Below are positions 31,896 to 42,665 of a DNA stretch of 64,000 nucleotides, one piece after another. The position numbers were made by a program, and so were the translations under genes. The stretch is from Symbiotaphrina buchneri (taxonomy: Eukaryota > Ascomycota > Symbiotaphrinales > Symbiotaphrinaceae): NCBI GenBank assembly GCA_001599915.1, contig BCIG01000014.1:680170-744169 (forward strand), read 5' to 3'. Numbering within the stretch: position 1 is the stretch's first letter; the number at the start of each line of letters is the position of its first letter. Below the pieces are notes generated by a model. That model did not search any database. It was given only the letters and a program-made list of their open reading frames with translations, and had not been told where the DNA came from.

Positions 31896-34800
31896 ATGGC
31901 TGCCGTGCAGAAACTCGCTCCTCTACTTGACGTGACAGCGGCCAAGGGCCCTCCTCCCGCGGTTACGGTCAAGGAGGTTGATTTGACACCACCTCCCACC
32001 GACACTTTAAACCCATTAGATACGCAGAGCAAACCTGCCACATCTGTCGTTCTCAAAGCATCGCCACCTGCCAGCTCCGCTGCTCCTGCGGGTGCTCAGT
32101 TCAAGATCGTCACGGTCAAGAAGCCGGACGGGACTACTGTGAGAGTCAGACGGCCTATTACCCCTCCAGGCCAAAGTCCTCCAAAGCCTACATCCCCTCC
32201 GTCTGCAAAGAAAGACGACCGACAGCCTGCGTCTCCAACTCAAGTTGCAGCCGGGAAGAAGAGCCCTGCCTCGGCCGCAGTATCAGTTGTTAAAGCTGCA
32301 GAAAAGAAGCCAACAGCAACGGCGGACGCCGCAGTCAAGAAGGCAGTCCCGATAGCCGCACCGGGGGATAAGGGTGATATCTCTGCACCGAAAACCGATA
32401 CCATAATTGCTACTTCTACCCCTGCACCGCCGGTACCGAAGGATATAAGTCTTGACGACAAAGAAATCAAGGACCTACCCGCGCCAGCGAAGAAGAGCTT
32501 CTTTAGCCGGAAACCCAAGGAAGCCAAATCAGGTGCTGATTCTACCTCTGCTGCACCCGAGAAGAAAGAACCCGAGCCTCATGTCAAGAAAGGATTATTC
32601 CACAGGAAGAAGGATGCGCCCGCTGCAGAACAAGAGAAACAAACCAGCACGATAACCGAGACACCTACTCCCGCTCCCACACCCGCCGCGCCAACCGAGA
32701 AGTCTTTCTTCTCCCGGCACAAAGCCGCACCGCCGACAACCACCGCCGCCGCTCCTGCAGCAACACCCGCACCGGCATCAACAAATCAATTCTTTGCACA
32801 AGTCAGCCAGGGCGCGCTGGTCGCAGCCCAGAATCCAGCGGATGTCCTTACCAGAGCGTCGAATGCCGTGAACATTGCCGGCCATCTCTTCCAGCAGACC
32901 GATGCACTGCGCCATGGAGACGTGGATAAGTTGGCGGAGTTGGCTGCGAAAGGGCCGCCGGGAGCGAAGGATGATGCGAAGGAGACTCCGAAAGGTGTTG
33001 GAGAGGCTGCGGATAAGCCGGTGATGCCTTCGACGAAGAAGACGGTCGTTCCTGCTGCTGCTGCTGCGAAGGCGAACCCTGGCCCGGCAGTGAAACACCC
33101 TCCAAAGTCGACGCCGGCGAGTGCTGCAACCTCAGCCGGTAGCGCTCCGACCCTAGTGGTCGTCAATAGCGCCGCCTTCGCTCAAACACCACCAACTACT
33201 GCTTCCGCAAAGCCTCCACAGGGAAGTAAGCTCACTTCCAAACGTCCAGTCCCGTCCGGAAGTACGACGCCATCAGCTCCGGCCCCAGCTCCCGCCAAAT
33301 TGTCCATGCTAGGCGTTGCCACTGCCGTCCATACCGCGCATACCATCCGCGGGCCGGCAGATGTTGCTCAACCTGCTAATACTCAGGCCGCTGAGAAAGG
33401 CAGTGGCACTACTACCGCAAAGCCGTCAGCAAGCAAATCCGCGCTGATAGCTCCCAGGACTGCGGTACCTACAGCTACACACAAGGCACCTTTCCAGGCT
33501 ACAAAGCGCCTTGCACCTCTAGCAACTCATCCCACTCCCACCTCACAGCCCCTCAAGCTCACCCCCTCACCCCCTAAACAACAAAACACCACCACCCCCA
33601 AACCCTCCCACACAGCCGTCGGCGTCAACCACCCAGCAGCAGCAACACAAGCAGCACCCGCAGCAACTCCTCCAGCAGGCATGAAACGCGCCCTCGCCGG
33701 CGCCGCATTCGGCACCGCCGGCGTCGCAGCCCAGACTTTCTTCGCAGGCACCGCTGCAGGCAACGCTCTCGGTGCAGCCGGCCAGACCGCCCAGGCATTG
33801 CTGACTGGTGCACCTGCCCCGGTCGTTGCTCCCGCTGGTGCGGCGAAGCCGGCTGCGAAGAAGGCTGCTGCTCCGAGCACAGCTGCTCCAGCTGCTTCTG
33901 CCGTCGGTCATACTGCTGCGCAACCGAATGCGGGGACTAATGTGGCTGCTGGTGAAGGTACTACTGCGCCTGCGGCTGCGGCTGTCCCCGCGGTGAGTCA
34001 TCTCTTCAGCGACAACTCGCAGCATGCAAACAGTACGACCACCAGCCGAGATATAAACGCTAACGCTTCGGGATCGAATGACCAGTCCAACGGCGACAGT
34101 CATGCTCATGACAAAGACCTCGATTCACGGGACGTCTCTGGTTATGCAGACGACGGTACTGCGCTTGCGGATGAGTACGACGAGCTTGAGGGTGAGGATG
34201 GAGGAGAATATGACCCTGAGAAGGACGTCGTCGTCGATGAGGACAATCAGGGCCAGCATGCTGCTAATGCTGAAGGGGAACAAAGCACCATTGTTGCAGA
34301 AGAGGGCGAGCAAGATGGACAATATGATGAGGAATACGACCCTGCTGTTCACGGGGGCTTGGAATCCGCGGACGAAGGCGTGAACGGCCACCCTGCGGCC
34401 GATGACCAGCAGGATCAAAGTCCCGATGATCATGCCGAGCAAGCAGCGGAGCCTTCAGAACAGTACGACGAGGAGTACGACCCAGCGGTACATGGGGATC
34501 TGGAAGATGTTCAGGCTGATGTAGAACACGCTGGGAATGAAGCGGACATGAAACTTGAAGATGTTGAGGCAGTAGCTGAAGGTGAAAAAGATAAAGGCGA
34601 TGCTGAGGAGCCACAGGAGGAGCCACAGGAGGATCCTGCAGAGCAGCAGCAATATGCCGTCGGAGATGATGACGGCGCCGAAGAAGAGGGACAAGTGGTG
34701 CCCGAGGATGATGGACTGGATGGGGGAGACCCAGTCGCTGAAGGGCCTGAGCCAGAGATTGAGGACGATGAAGAGCATGCTGGAGCTGATGCTGCTGGGG

Positions 34801-35147
34801 GCGAGGATGCAGCGGAGGCAACAGAGGACTCACCAGAGGACAATTCGGAGAACCTGGAGCCTGAAGTGCAGGATGCCGAGGGAGAGGAAGAGCACGATGA
34901 GCAGCCTGAAGTAGAACCAGAGGAGGAAGAACATGAGGAAGAGCAAGGAGAAGATGACGAGGAAGCACCTCAATTAGAACTCGACACGGAGCACCAGGAA
35001 AACCAGGAGTCTGAGGATGAAGATCAAGACAAAGGAGAAGAGGAAGAGGAAGAGGAAGGGGAAGAAGAACCAGAGAATTCTGATGCGGAGGATGATTATG
35101 AACAGGAGGATGATGGCGACCAGTACGACGATGGGGTTACAGTGTAG
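31896..35147 (+). CDS. Large intrinsically disordered Pro/Ala- then Glu/Asp-rich protein, 1083 aa
   Basis: One uninterrupted frame of more than 3.2 kb. No globular domain is recognised. An N-terminal segment FKIVTVKKPDGTTVRVRRPI is the most ordered-looking part. Short basic-aromatic repeats follow (KKSFFSRKPKE, KKGLFHRKKDA, EKSFFSRHKAA). A small hydrophobic Ala/Gly region occurs around residues 590-650 (MKRALAGAAFGTAGVAAQTFF). The last third is strongly acidic with repeated QYDEEYDPAVHG units (two near-identical copies plus EYDPEKDVVV) and long Glu/Asp tracts to the stop. The ATG at 31896 (AAAGATGGCT) is preferred over 31821. Charge segregation suggests scaffold, septal or nuclear roles, but none can be claimed. 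It is divergent from the membrane gene at 27438-30259. Confidence 0.75.
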   Translation: MAAVQKLAPLLDVTAAKGPPPAVTVKEVDLTPPPTDTLNPLDTQSKPATSVVLKASPPASSAAPAGAQFKIVTVKKPDGTTVRVRRPITPPGQSPPKPTSPPSAKKDDRQPASPTQVAAGKKSPASAAVSVVKAAEKKPTATADAAVKKAVPIAAPGDKGDISAPKTDTIIATSTPAPPVPKDISLDDKEIKDLPAPAKKSFFSRKPKEAKSGADSTSAAPEKKEPEPHVKKGLFHRKKDAPAAEQEKQTSTITETPTPAPTPAAPTEKSFFSRHKAAPPTTTAAAPAATPAPASTNQFFAQVSQGALVAAQNPADVLTRASNAVNIAGHLFQQTDALRHGDVDKLAELAAKGPPGAKDDAKETPKGVGEAADKPVMPSTKKTVVPAAAAAKANPGPAVKHPPKSTPASAATSAGSAPTLVVVNSAAFAQTPPTTASAKPPQGSKLTSKRPVPSGSTTPSAPAPAPAKLSMLGVATAVHTAHTIRGPADVAQPANTQAAEKGSGTTTAKPSASKSALIAPRTAVPTATHKAPFQATKRLAPLATHPTPTSQPLKLTPSPPKQQNTTTPKPSHTAVGVNHPAAATQAAPAATPPAGMKRALAGAAFGTAGVAAQTFFAGTAAGNALGAAGQTAQALLTGAPAPVVAPAGAAKPAAKKAAAPSTAAPAASAVGHTAAQPNAGTNVAAGEGTTAPAAAAVPAVSHLFSDNSQHANSTTTSRDINANASGSNDQSNGDSHAHDKDLDSRDVSGYADDGTALADEYDELEGEDGGEYDPEKDVVVDEDNQGQHAANAEGEQSTIVAEEGEQDGQYDEEYDPAVHGGLESADEGVNGHPAADDQQDQSPDDHAEQAAEPSEQYDEEYDPAVHGDLEDVQADVEHAGNEADMKLEDVEAVAEGEKDKGDAEEPQEEPQEDPAEQQQYAVGDDDGAEEEGQVVPEDDGLDGGDPVAEGPEPEIEDDEEHAGADAAGGEDAAEATEDSPEDNSENLEPEVQDAEGEEEHDEQPEVEPEEEEHEEEQGEDDEEAPQLELDTEHQENQESEDEDQDKGEEEEEEEGEEEPENSDAEDDYEQEDDGDQYDDGVTV

Positions 35148-35829
35148 GCAATGGTATATATATATAGTGTTGGTCTGATGGGCGGTTCGGTTTGAGGCGC
35201 ATGGGTTTTACCTGCTTATACATTCACTGTTTAATATCTGCAGCACCCGAACGTCAATCTCAAGGTGTACGCCAGTGATGTTTTTGGTGGTGAACCGCAC
35301 TCTATGACTCCTCTGTGGCATGCATTTGATATGTCGAATGAAGCATCCTCGTGTCTTACTTTGTACAAACGGTTGCCTTAATGCCAAGGTCTGCTATGCC
35401 ACGACTGACGTAAAAATGATACAGGTCCACTGTTGGGACGTCGTGCAGTGCCACAATAGATCCCTGTCTGATACGAGCAGAGATGTATCATGGGTAGCTG
35501 TCACCTGTCAGTTGGGGACGGGAAAGGGACCCACCCCCACACTTTCTCCACATGCGGAGAAGACCATTTCGCCAAGGATGATCTCCATTGCTCACCCGCC
35601 GATCACCACTGTCTCACCCGCTTATTGGCCCCATGACCGTCTTGGCGGGACGGGCTCGGGCTTAGCCTCCGCACATGTCGATGACGGATGAGATCCAAGA
35701 CGTCAGTGGCGCTTATCCTTTGTATCACAAAGGAGCGGGCGGTTGAAACAAAACTCCTTGCTCCTGCTTCTGTGGCTGGCTACCTTCATCTGCTTCCCTT
35801 CTTAGCCAGTGCAGTTTATATCCAGCAGA
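35148..35829. other. Intergenic, no gene recognised
   Basis: About 680 bp between the disordered protein stop and the MFS start. A TATATATATATAG run at 35156-35168 follows the stop. No gene supported. Confidence 0.45.
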
Positions 35830-37742
35830 ATGTCTCAACACCAACGGCAAGGACCCCCGCGGACACCCCCGCCGCTGGAGCGACTCGCCGGGCACGACTT
35901 CATCCACGCCGAGGAAGGCTTCCACGACAAACATGGTCCCGAGCTGCAACCGTCCGAAAGCAAAACCGAGCTCATGGAAGGCGACGCCTACGACATCCTA
36001 GGCTACTCCTTCCCGACGTGGAAGAAATGGATGATCCTGTGCGTGATGTTCTACATCCAAATCGCCATCAACCTCAACGCCAGCCTCTATGCCAACGGCG
36101 TGCAAGCCATCTCCAAGAAGTTCGGCATCAGCGAACAGGCCGCGCGCGTGCCGCAGCTGACCTTCCTGTGCGCGTACGCCTTCGGCTGCGAGATCTGGGC
36201 GCCCTGGAGCGAAGAGCTGGGACGCTGGCCCACGCAGCAGCTGAGTCTGTTCCTCGTCAATGTCTGGCAGATCCCCTGCGCGCTGGCGCCGAATTTCGCG
36301 ACGCTGGTCGTCTGTCGCCTGCTGGGTGGGATCTCGACTGCGGGTGGATCGGTGACCCTGGGTGTCCTGGCGGATATGTGGGAGCCGGACGACCAGGAAT
36401 ACGCTATTGCGTTCCTTGTCCTTTCTTCGGTCGGCGGGTCAGTGGTCGGTGCCGTCGTCGGGGGGTTCGTCGAGGAGTACCTGCCGCTGCCGTGGATCTT
36501 CTGGATACAATTGATCGCCGGCGGCGCTGCGCAGCTGATCCATGCCGTGCTCGTGCCGGAGACGCGCGCGACTATTCTTCTGGATCGAGAGGCTAAGAAG
36601 AGTCGCAAGGCCGGAGAGAAGGACATCTACGGCCCGAATGAGATCCATGGGTTCAAGTTGGGCTTCAAGGACATGATGAAAGTCTGGTCGCGACCTTTCT
36701 ATATGCTCTTCACCGAGCCCATCGTGGCATGGTTATCGGCTGTCAGTGGCTTCAGCGACGCGCTTATTTTCACGTTTTTGCAAGGCTTTCAGCCAGTGTT
36801 CAAACAATGGGGCTTCGGGACTGTTGCTATAAGTCTGGCATTTCTGCCGTAAGAATATCCATCCCCTTGGGCTTGATCGTTTGCTGACGCGCGACCTTGG
36901 AGGCTGCTTGTCGGCTACTTCCTGGCATACTTATCATTCCTGCCGTCCATCCACCACTTCCGGCAGAGGCGCCGTAAACACGGTTCGGAATCCGTCCAGC
37001 CCGAAGCTCGACTATGGTGGCTCCTCTACGGTATCCCACCCCCTTCTAACTCCCTTCATATTCCTACCATACTGACCACACGCAAGTAATCCCCCTCGAA
37101 GCAATCGGGCTCTTCGGCTTCGCCTGGACGAGCCTAGGGCCTCCGAAGATCCCCTGGATCGCGCCCATGATCTTCACAACCATGGTGGGCATTGCAAACG
37201 TGCGTTGCCAGCTCCCGAACCACATTTTCAGAAACTGACCTGTCATCACAAGTACTCCATCTACCAGTCCTCAATCGACTACACCGTCGCCGCCTACGGG
37301 CCCTACGCCGCGTCCGCCACGGGCGGCAATGATTTCGCGCGGGACTTTCTCTCCGGCATCGCTGCGCTGTACTCCACGCCCAGTGCGTCCCCCTCCCATC
37401 CTCATATCCCATATCCCCATTCCCTCCCATCCATCACCCCTCATCCACCCCTTAGACACCTACTGAATGTACATCATCACAGTGTACTCGAACATCGGCA
37501 AAACCCACCCGCTGGAATGGGCATCGACGATCCTGGCCGTGGTGGCCATCTTCGTCACCGCGCCTATTTATTATTTTTACCGCAAGGGCCCGGAGATCAG
37601 GATGAAATCGAAATTTGCGCGCCAGATTGCGGAGGAGCGGAAGAAGCAAAGTAAGCGTCGGAAGTCCTCGGCGGCGGCGGCTGGGCCGGGCGAGAAAGGG
37701 GAGGTTAGCCAGCTGGAGGATGTGGAGAACGGGAGTAGATAA
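35830..37742 (+). CDS. MFS transporter, 549 aa
   Basis: Five exons: 35830-36848, 36903-37030, 37087-37199, 37253-37382 and 37483-37742. Introns are 53-100 bp, 1650 nt in phase. A long hydrophilic N-terminus precedes YSFPTWKKWMILCVMFYIQIAINLNASLYANG. TM4 reads VVCRLLGGISTAGGSVTLGVLADMW. A central loop carries LDREAKKSRKAGEKDIYGPNE, and the C-terminal tail is basic then acidic. This is the DHA1-type 12-helix drug:H+ antiporter-like branch common in filamentous fungi. Exported substrate unknown. The multiple late introns cluster in the second half. In tandem with the flavin-reductase-like gene 300 bp downstream. Confidence 0.87.
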
Positions 37743-38043
37743 ACGGGTTTGCGGGCTAGATAGTTCCTGATGATATATGTTTCGGGTCGAATATGGGGGA
37801 GTGTTTCTGTGATTTAATCCATGTGCTTTGGAGACGTTGCCCGCCGACGGACCGCGCGCATCTTATCGCGGATCTCCGATAACGCGGCGGATTACGGTAC
37901 ACTCGGCCGCTTATTCTCCGAGCCCTCAATCTGCATCCCCCATTGCCCGCGCCGTTATTGCAAGATCACCAATTCCTCCGACCTTCACGCGACCAGAGCG
38001 GTCAATTAGCTCATATCTAGCGCTTGTCTACCTGTTGTCCGCC

Positions 38044-39515
38044 ATGGCGACAACACCACCCCTCGAAGCACCGGACAAAGAAGCGGCGATCAAGCGCAGC
38101 CCGCACCCGGACTTCGGCAAAGTGCAAGCGTCGCGCGCCGATTTCCGCGCGCAGGATACATTCTCGTACTTTAAGACTCCGGACCCGGAATGGAGGATTG
38201 GTGCTGGAGCCAATGGGGCGGATGGGAGTTGGCGGGGCGAGCAGAGCGTGGAGATTGATCCGTATGAGGAGGGGAGGACCTGTGCGTTTTATTTTCCTCC
38301 GTTTTCTGCAATCCCGCCTTGCTATCTGTCCGTGAGTCCGGGGTTGGTTCGGGATTAGGACCTGGGATCTGGGATCTGGGGCTCGGGATTGTGGTTCAAA
38401 TCGAACTTTGGATAGAGCAGCGGCGCTGACTACTACGAATGGGGATCTAGTCGTGGAAAACTACAAACTCCTGATCTCGACCGTCGTGCCGCGGCCGATC
38501 GCACTGATAAGCACTGTGACCGCGGACGGGAAATGCAGCAACCTCGCGCCCTTCTCGTGCTTCCAGATTGCAAACTACGATGTACGTCTCCTCCTTAACC
38601 CGTTATCACTCTCACCCTCGTCTCGTCTCGTCTCTCCAATCCGACAATCAAGAGTGACAGGCTGACGCTGTTCCAGCCGCCAATCTTTCAGCCTACATCT
38701 CTCCGGCGACCCAGACCAGCCGATCGATACGCTTCGGAACCTGTTAGACACAGGCGAGTGCGTGATTAACACCACCAGCGAGTGGTATGTCGAGTACGTG
38801 TCTTACTCCTCAAACCTTCTCCTTGAAACTTGTCGTCCGTGGGAAGTGCACAAGCCGCTGATACACTGCTGCCAACACAGAGCCGCGAATATGGCCTCGA
38901 TAAACACACCGTATGGCGTCAGTGAATGGCCATTGAGGTATATATCCCCCTTCCTTCCGCTGGCTGTTCCTTGCCTATACCATGGGGATGGGGGATGAAG
39001 CTGACCCCGGGATGAAATAGCGGCCTCACACCAATCCCCTCCACAAAAGTGCGCCCGCCGCGGGTGGGAGAAGCGGTCGTCTCCATCGAAGCCAAACTAC
39101 ACAGTTTCCAAGCTTTCACCAGCCGTACTACGGGCTTGAAAACCGGCGGATTGGCGTTACTGGAAGGCAAGCCACCTGCCCCTAGTCCTCGGACTGTACA
39201 CTTTTCCTGAGTTCCCTGAGATTTGACTTTCGTGCCTGCTTTCGTGCCTGCTTTCGTGCCTGCTTTCGTGCCTGCGCACGTGCTTACTGAGAAATAGGGA
39301 TTAGGTTTCATGTCCGAGCGGACTGCATCAATGAGGAGAAGACGATTGTGGATATCCACAAGTTCAAACCGATATGGCGCGGGGGCGGGATTACGTATGG
39401 GCGCCTTACGCAGGGGTTTGAGTTGCTGCGGCCGCCGGCGTGGAGGACGTTGGTTGAGAAGGAGGATGTGAAGAGTATTTTGAAGAGGGAAGAAGATGGT
39501 GAGGCGGTGGATTAG
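38044..39515 (+). CDS. Flavin-reductase-like (FMN-binding split barrel) protein, frame break near 38689
   Basis: Six exons: 38044-38281, 38421-38581, 38677-38793, 38881-38937, 39021-39166 and 39298-39515. NYKLLISTVVPRPIALISTV, SNLAPFSCFQIANYDPPIF, EAANMASINTPYGVSEWPLSGL and GITYGRLTQGFELLRP match the fungal flavin reductase-like family (NAD(P)H:FMN-type split barrel). In exon 3 one extra base in TTTCAGC (about 38686-38692) separates PPIF from SLHLSGDPDQPIDTLRNLL. Without correction it terminates at GTGCGTGATTAA. The last intron (39167-39297) has a GC donor (AAG|GCAAGC), needed to join LLEG to IRFHVRADC. That intron carries a 4 x 12-bp minisatellite. Confidence 0.72.
39227..39274 (+). repeat. 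Minisatellite, 4 x 12 bp
   Basis: CTTTCGTGCCTG repeated four times with no mismatch. It lies inside the GC-AG intron of the flavin-reductase-like gene, between its donor (39167) and acceptor (39297). Confidence 0.92.
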
Positions 39516-39694
39516 ATCGCTGTATCATATGTTGTTTAAAACGCATAGAACATACATCGTGCACGGAGAGAACACGGTATTTAGACACACAAATCTTTAT
39601 TGGAATCGCCTGCCCTAGATTGGCTTGATAGCCTCTGCCTAACTCGAGGTCATGATCTGAACATAATATCGGACGTAACCATCCTTTAAGATCC

Positions 39695-39940
39695 TTATTT
39701 CCCAGTCGCCTCCTTGATCTCCCCTACCCCGGCATTCGCGGCGTCGGAGCCTACCGTCGCGCCTGCGCCAAACAGCGCGGCGTTGCCGAGTTTCTTGCCC
39801 ACGTTCGAGACAAAGTGGTGTTCTTTCGGGGGTTGTTGCGGCGGCGGCGCCTGCTGCTGCTCTTTTTCGTCGGGCATTGTGTGAGAGAGATCGTTTTCTT
39901 TGGGAATATATGTATGTGGGGCGTTGTGGGCACCGGTCAA
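39695..39940 (-). CDS. Small conserved fungal protein, 81 aa
   Basis: Intronless. A Gln/Pro-rich N-terminus (KEQQQAPPPQQPPKEHH) leads into FVSNVGKKLGNAALFGAGATVGSDAANAG. The GKK-x-GNA-x-x-FGAGAT-x-GSD core is one I recall from short, uncharacterised Pezizomycotina proteins with a glycine-rich amphipathic or membrane-inserting helix. The ATG at 39940 gives 81 aa; the ATG at 39877 would give 60 aa starting MPDEKEQQQ. Function unknown. Confidence 0.6.
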   Translation of the reverse strand: MTGAHNAPHTYIPKENDLSHTMPDEKEQQQAPPPQQPPKEHHFVSNVGKKLGNAALFGAGATVGSDAANAGVGEIKEATGK

Positions 39941-40517
39941 GGGTGGATAGATACTGAGGGAGGATATCGGCTTGGTAGGATAATATATCGAAGAAAACCT
40001 TTGAGAATCTTCAATTTATCTCTTGTCGTTCTGGAGTGGGTTTTCTTTCAATTCAAGCTGTTATTGTTGGGAACAGTATGTGGGAAGGTCGCTATCTTAT
40101 ACCTTCAAGCTGAGAGCAACGCTTTGACCTCGGTCGCCTGTTTGCTCCATCCCGTATTATGACGTAGGAGCGGCACGGGATGAGCTGAGGAGCGTCATTG
40201 GTGCTACGGGCGATCTCTCCAAAGTCCTTGTTTAGAGCTGAGCTATGTAGCCGTGTATCACAGGATAATTGTCGTCGTATCCAAGGTACTTTAAGTTGGT
40301 GCTGGACTATGTCGACATTCATGGAAAAAGCTGAAATGATTTAAAGGTAGACAGGTTCTAGGTCGGTTTACACATGAGATGTTGAGTCGTTCACTAACCT
40401 AGGAGGAGTATGTACAATCGGTAACCTTTTCAGCCAAATTGGCTTCTGGTTTCAAACTCCGTTACTCCCATGCTCTCTGATTATGTTTAAGTATGCAGAG
40501 AAAGAAGCTGATTATGT
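39941..40517. other. Intergenic, no gene recognised
   Basis: About 580 bp, AT-richer than its surroundings. Left edge of the aromatic cluster. Nothing supported. Confidence 0.45.
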
Positions 40518-42189
40518 CTACTGTATAAGATCCAGCTCCTGCTGAGGTACCCAGTTTCCATGGAGCCCATGCCGTAATCTAAGCGGAATATTCACAATTG
40601 CCACCGCTTTTTGAAACTCCCTCGTATCGACAATATGCAGTTCAGACGACATGGATCTATAGTTGTTCACCAAAAACATCAGATACCCATCACCCTCGTC
40701 TGCGGATTCCATCCGTGGGAGAAACACAGGTTCCTGTATCAGATGCGTCTTGCCCGGGCAATACGTCTCCACATGTCCGGTCTCGATGTTAAGATGCACC
40801 ACGGCGTTATACGGCGGGAATCCACCTCCCATGACGGGCGCGATGGCCGCCATATTGGTCTCCAGACTTGGAATCATGGCCAGAAAGAAGGTATGCTTGT
40901 ACGGCTTCATGGAGAAGCGTTCATCAATGCGTGGGAACTCTGAATTGTATGAGTTGATCACCTCGGGCTCGGGGAGGTCGAGGTCCTCAGACAACGGGTC
41001 AATGGTGAAGCGGGTCATGACGGCTTGAACGGTATGAGGATCCGGGGAATTGCCTTGCGCATCTGGCCACCAAAAGAAGACGTTCTGTCTACTGACGGGG
41101 AGGTCGAATATTATTTTACCCGATGCATCCTCGTATGCGTTGGAGGTGTGGCCGGGGAAGGCATTTGGACTGCGAAACCATTTCACGTCGGAGCCTTTCG
41201 CACCTCGGCGGGGAAGTACGCCAATGTAGAAGGGAATATCCGGATTCCACTGCCAATGCTCGCCGCCTTTCTTCATTCTTTCCACATCACATGTTTGTGG
41301 GATGAGCGGAAAGATGACCTAGCAACTGTGAGGAAAGGACCCTGATCTGATGCGTCGGCTGACATACCCAGTTTTCTGTCACAGCAAAGTCATGAATCAT
41401 AGCCACAACAGGTGAAGTCAACCACACTGTTTCCGTGAACCGACCCTCGGGGCTGATGGACGAATAGCAGATATCAGGAGTACCATCTCCCTTCGCTTCG
41501 TATCCGAAGCAAATCAACTCTCCCGTCTGAGGATCGACTTTCGGATGCGCAGTAAACGTGGTACTCTGTAGCTGGCCATCGAAGTCGTGCAAGCCGATGG
41601 TTTCGAGGGTGCTTGGATCCATGGCATATGGCGGAGCATCCTCTTTGATGGCGAGCAACTTGCCGTTGAAATAGAAAACGTTGGTGTTGGCCGTAGTACG
41701 GACCTTGAATTCAACGGCGTCGGTATATTTGTTACGGTATTTCCCTGACTCCCGAGTATTAACGCCTTCAATTTTGGGCGTGCTGGGAATGTTTGAGTCG
41801 GTTTACCTGCTAGGGCCCGGTGTGCCTGTCTTTCCCGGATGAACTTCTCCGTCCGTACATAACGCTGTCTGAAATGGGCTCTCCCGTTCTTGATCTGAAA
41901 CGCACTTACGTTGCCGTCGCCATTGAACCACTTTGTCTCTCGCGTTAGCTACGTTGCTAGACACAGTTGCACCTCGTGCTGGGCGACTCACAGGGTCGTT
42001 CTCGACAAACGGGGGAAATTGGGGATCCGGCATGACACGGTAGAAAGTACCATCGATCTCTTGAGGTATGGTACCCACGACCTCCAGATCTTGGACTTGG
42101 CCCTCGAACCGACATGGCTTCATGAAACCTGAGAACTGCGGGTAGGGAGGATATGCTTGTGGAGCATGGTTTAGGAAGTGTCCCGACAT
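40518..42189 (-). CDS. Carotenoid oxygenase family dioxygenase (stilbene/lignostilbene-cleaving type), 499 aa
   Basis: Four exons: 42189-41992, 41930-41807, 41744-41368 and 41318-40518. Introns are 49-62 bp, 1500 nt in phase. The four iron-binding histidines are visible: TAHPKVD, MIHDFAVTENW, FPGHTSNAYE and RLRHGLHGNW. The start (GFMKPCRFEGQVQDLEVVGTIPQEIDGTFYRVMPDPQFPP) and WFNGDG-NVSAF segment are the family's usual first blades. No signal peptide, so cytosolic. The family cleaves C=C bonds with O2. Length about 500 and the FMKP/EGQ start fit the fungal stilbene or phenylpropenoid cleaving group rather than true carotenases. The gentisate-pathway neighbours support an aromatic substrate. 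It shares a 476-bp divergent promoter with the MFS gene. Confidence 0.88.
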
Positions 42190-42372
42190 GTCATGTACAG
42201 GCTGCTCATGAGCATCAATGGCTGAGCCCTTCGCTGCGGTGATACGTAGCTGCGAGTTGCGTGTATCAATAAACCTTTACTTTTAACAATCCGGTGCACA
42301 AGAAATAATCATACCCCACCTCCGCTAAAAAGTCGGTTAGTGCGTCACCACATTTTTGTTGGCCCGCAAGAG

Positions 42373-42453
42373 CCCCGGCCGGGGAAACCCCGGGATCTTG
42401 GTCAGAGATGCCGAGATTCCGTGGGGAAAGGGGTCGTATTAGTTCTCCGGGGT
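42373..42453. promoter_or_regulatory. GC-rich palindromes in the dioxygenase/permease promoter
   Basis: A perfect 12-bp palindrome CCCCGGCCGGGG at 42373-42384 overlaps a GGGGAAACCCC inverted repeat (42381-42391) and CCCCGGGA. TCCGGGGT follows at 42446-42453. CGG/CCG pairs are the usual half-sites of Zn2Cys6 regulators, and CCGGGGA-like copies recur at 47169 and 49840 in other promoters of this cluster. Possible operator of the cluster regulator; inferred only. Confidence 0.4.
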
Positions 42454-42665
42454 AAAAGCACTGCACCAGCAGATTTACAAAACTACAGGTCAAAACCTGG
42501 GGTACCCCCAGGAATTTTTACGATATTCACCAGGGAATCTGATTGCTTGCGTGATCTTTGCAATATCCACTGGGATTACATTTTGATTCCATACTCGCTC
42601 CGGTTATCCAGTGAATAAATGGCGATAGACACCGCAAGGGTGATACCAGTCAAGTCTTCACTTAC

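Noticed and set aside
35156-35168. TATATATATATAG after the disordered protein stop as a promoter
   Set aside because: Lies in the 3' region of one gene and more than 650 bp from the next start; simple AT repeat.
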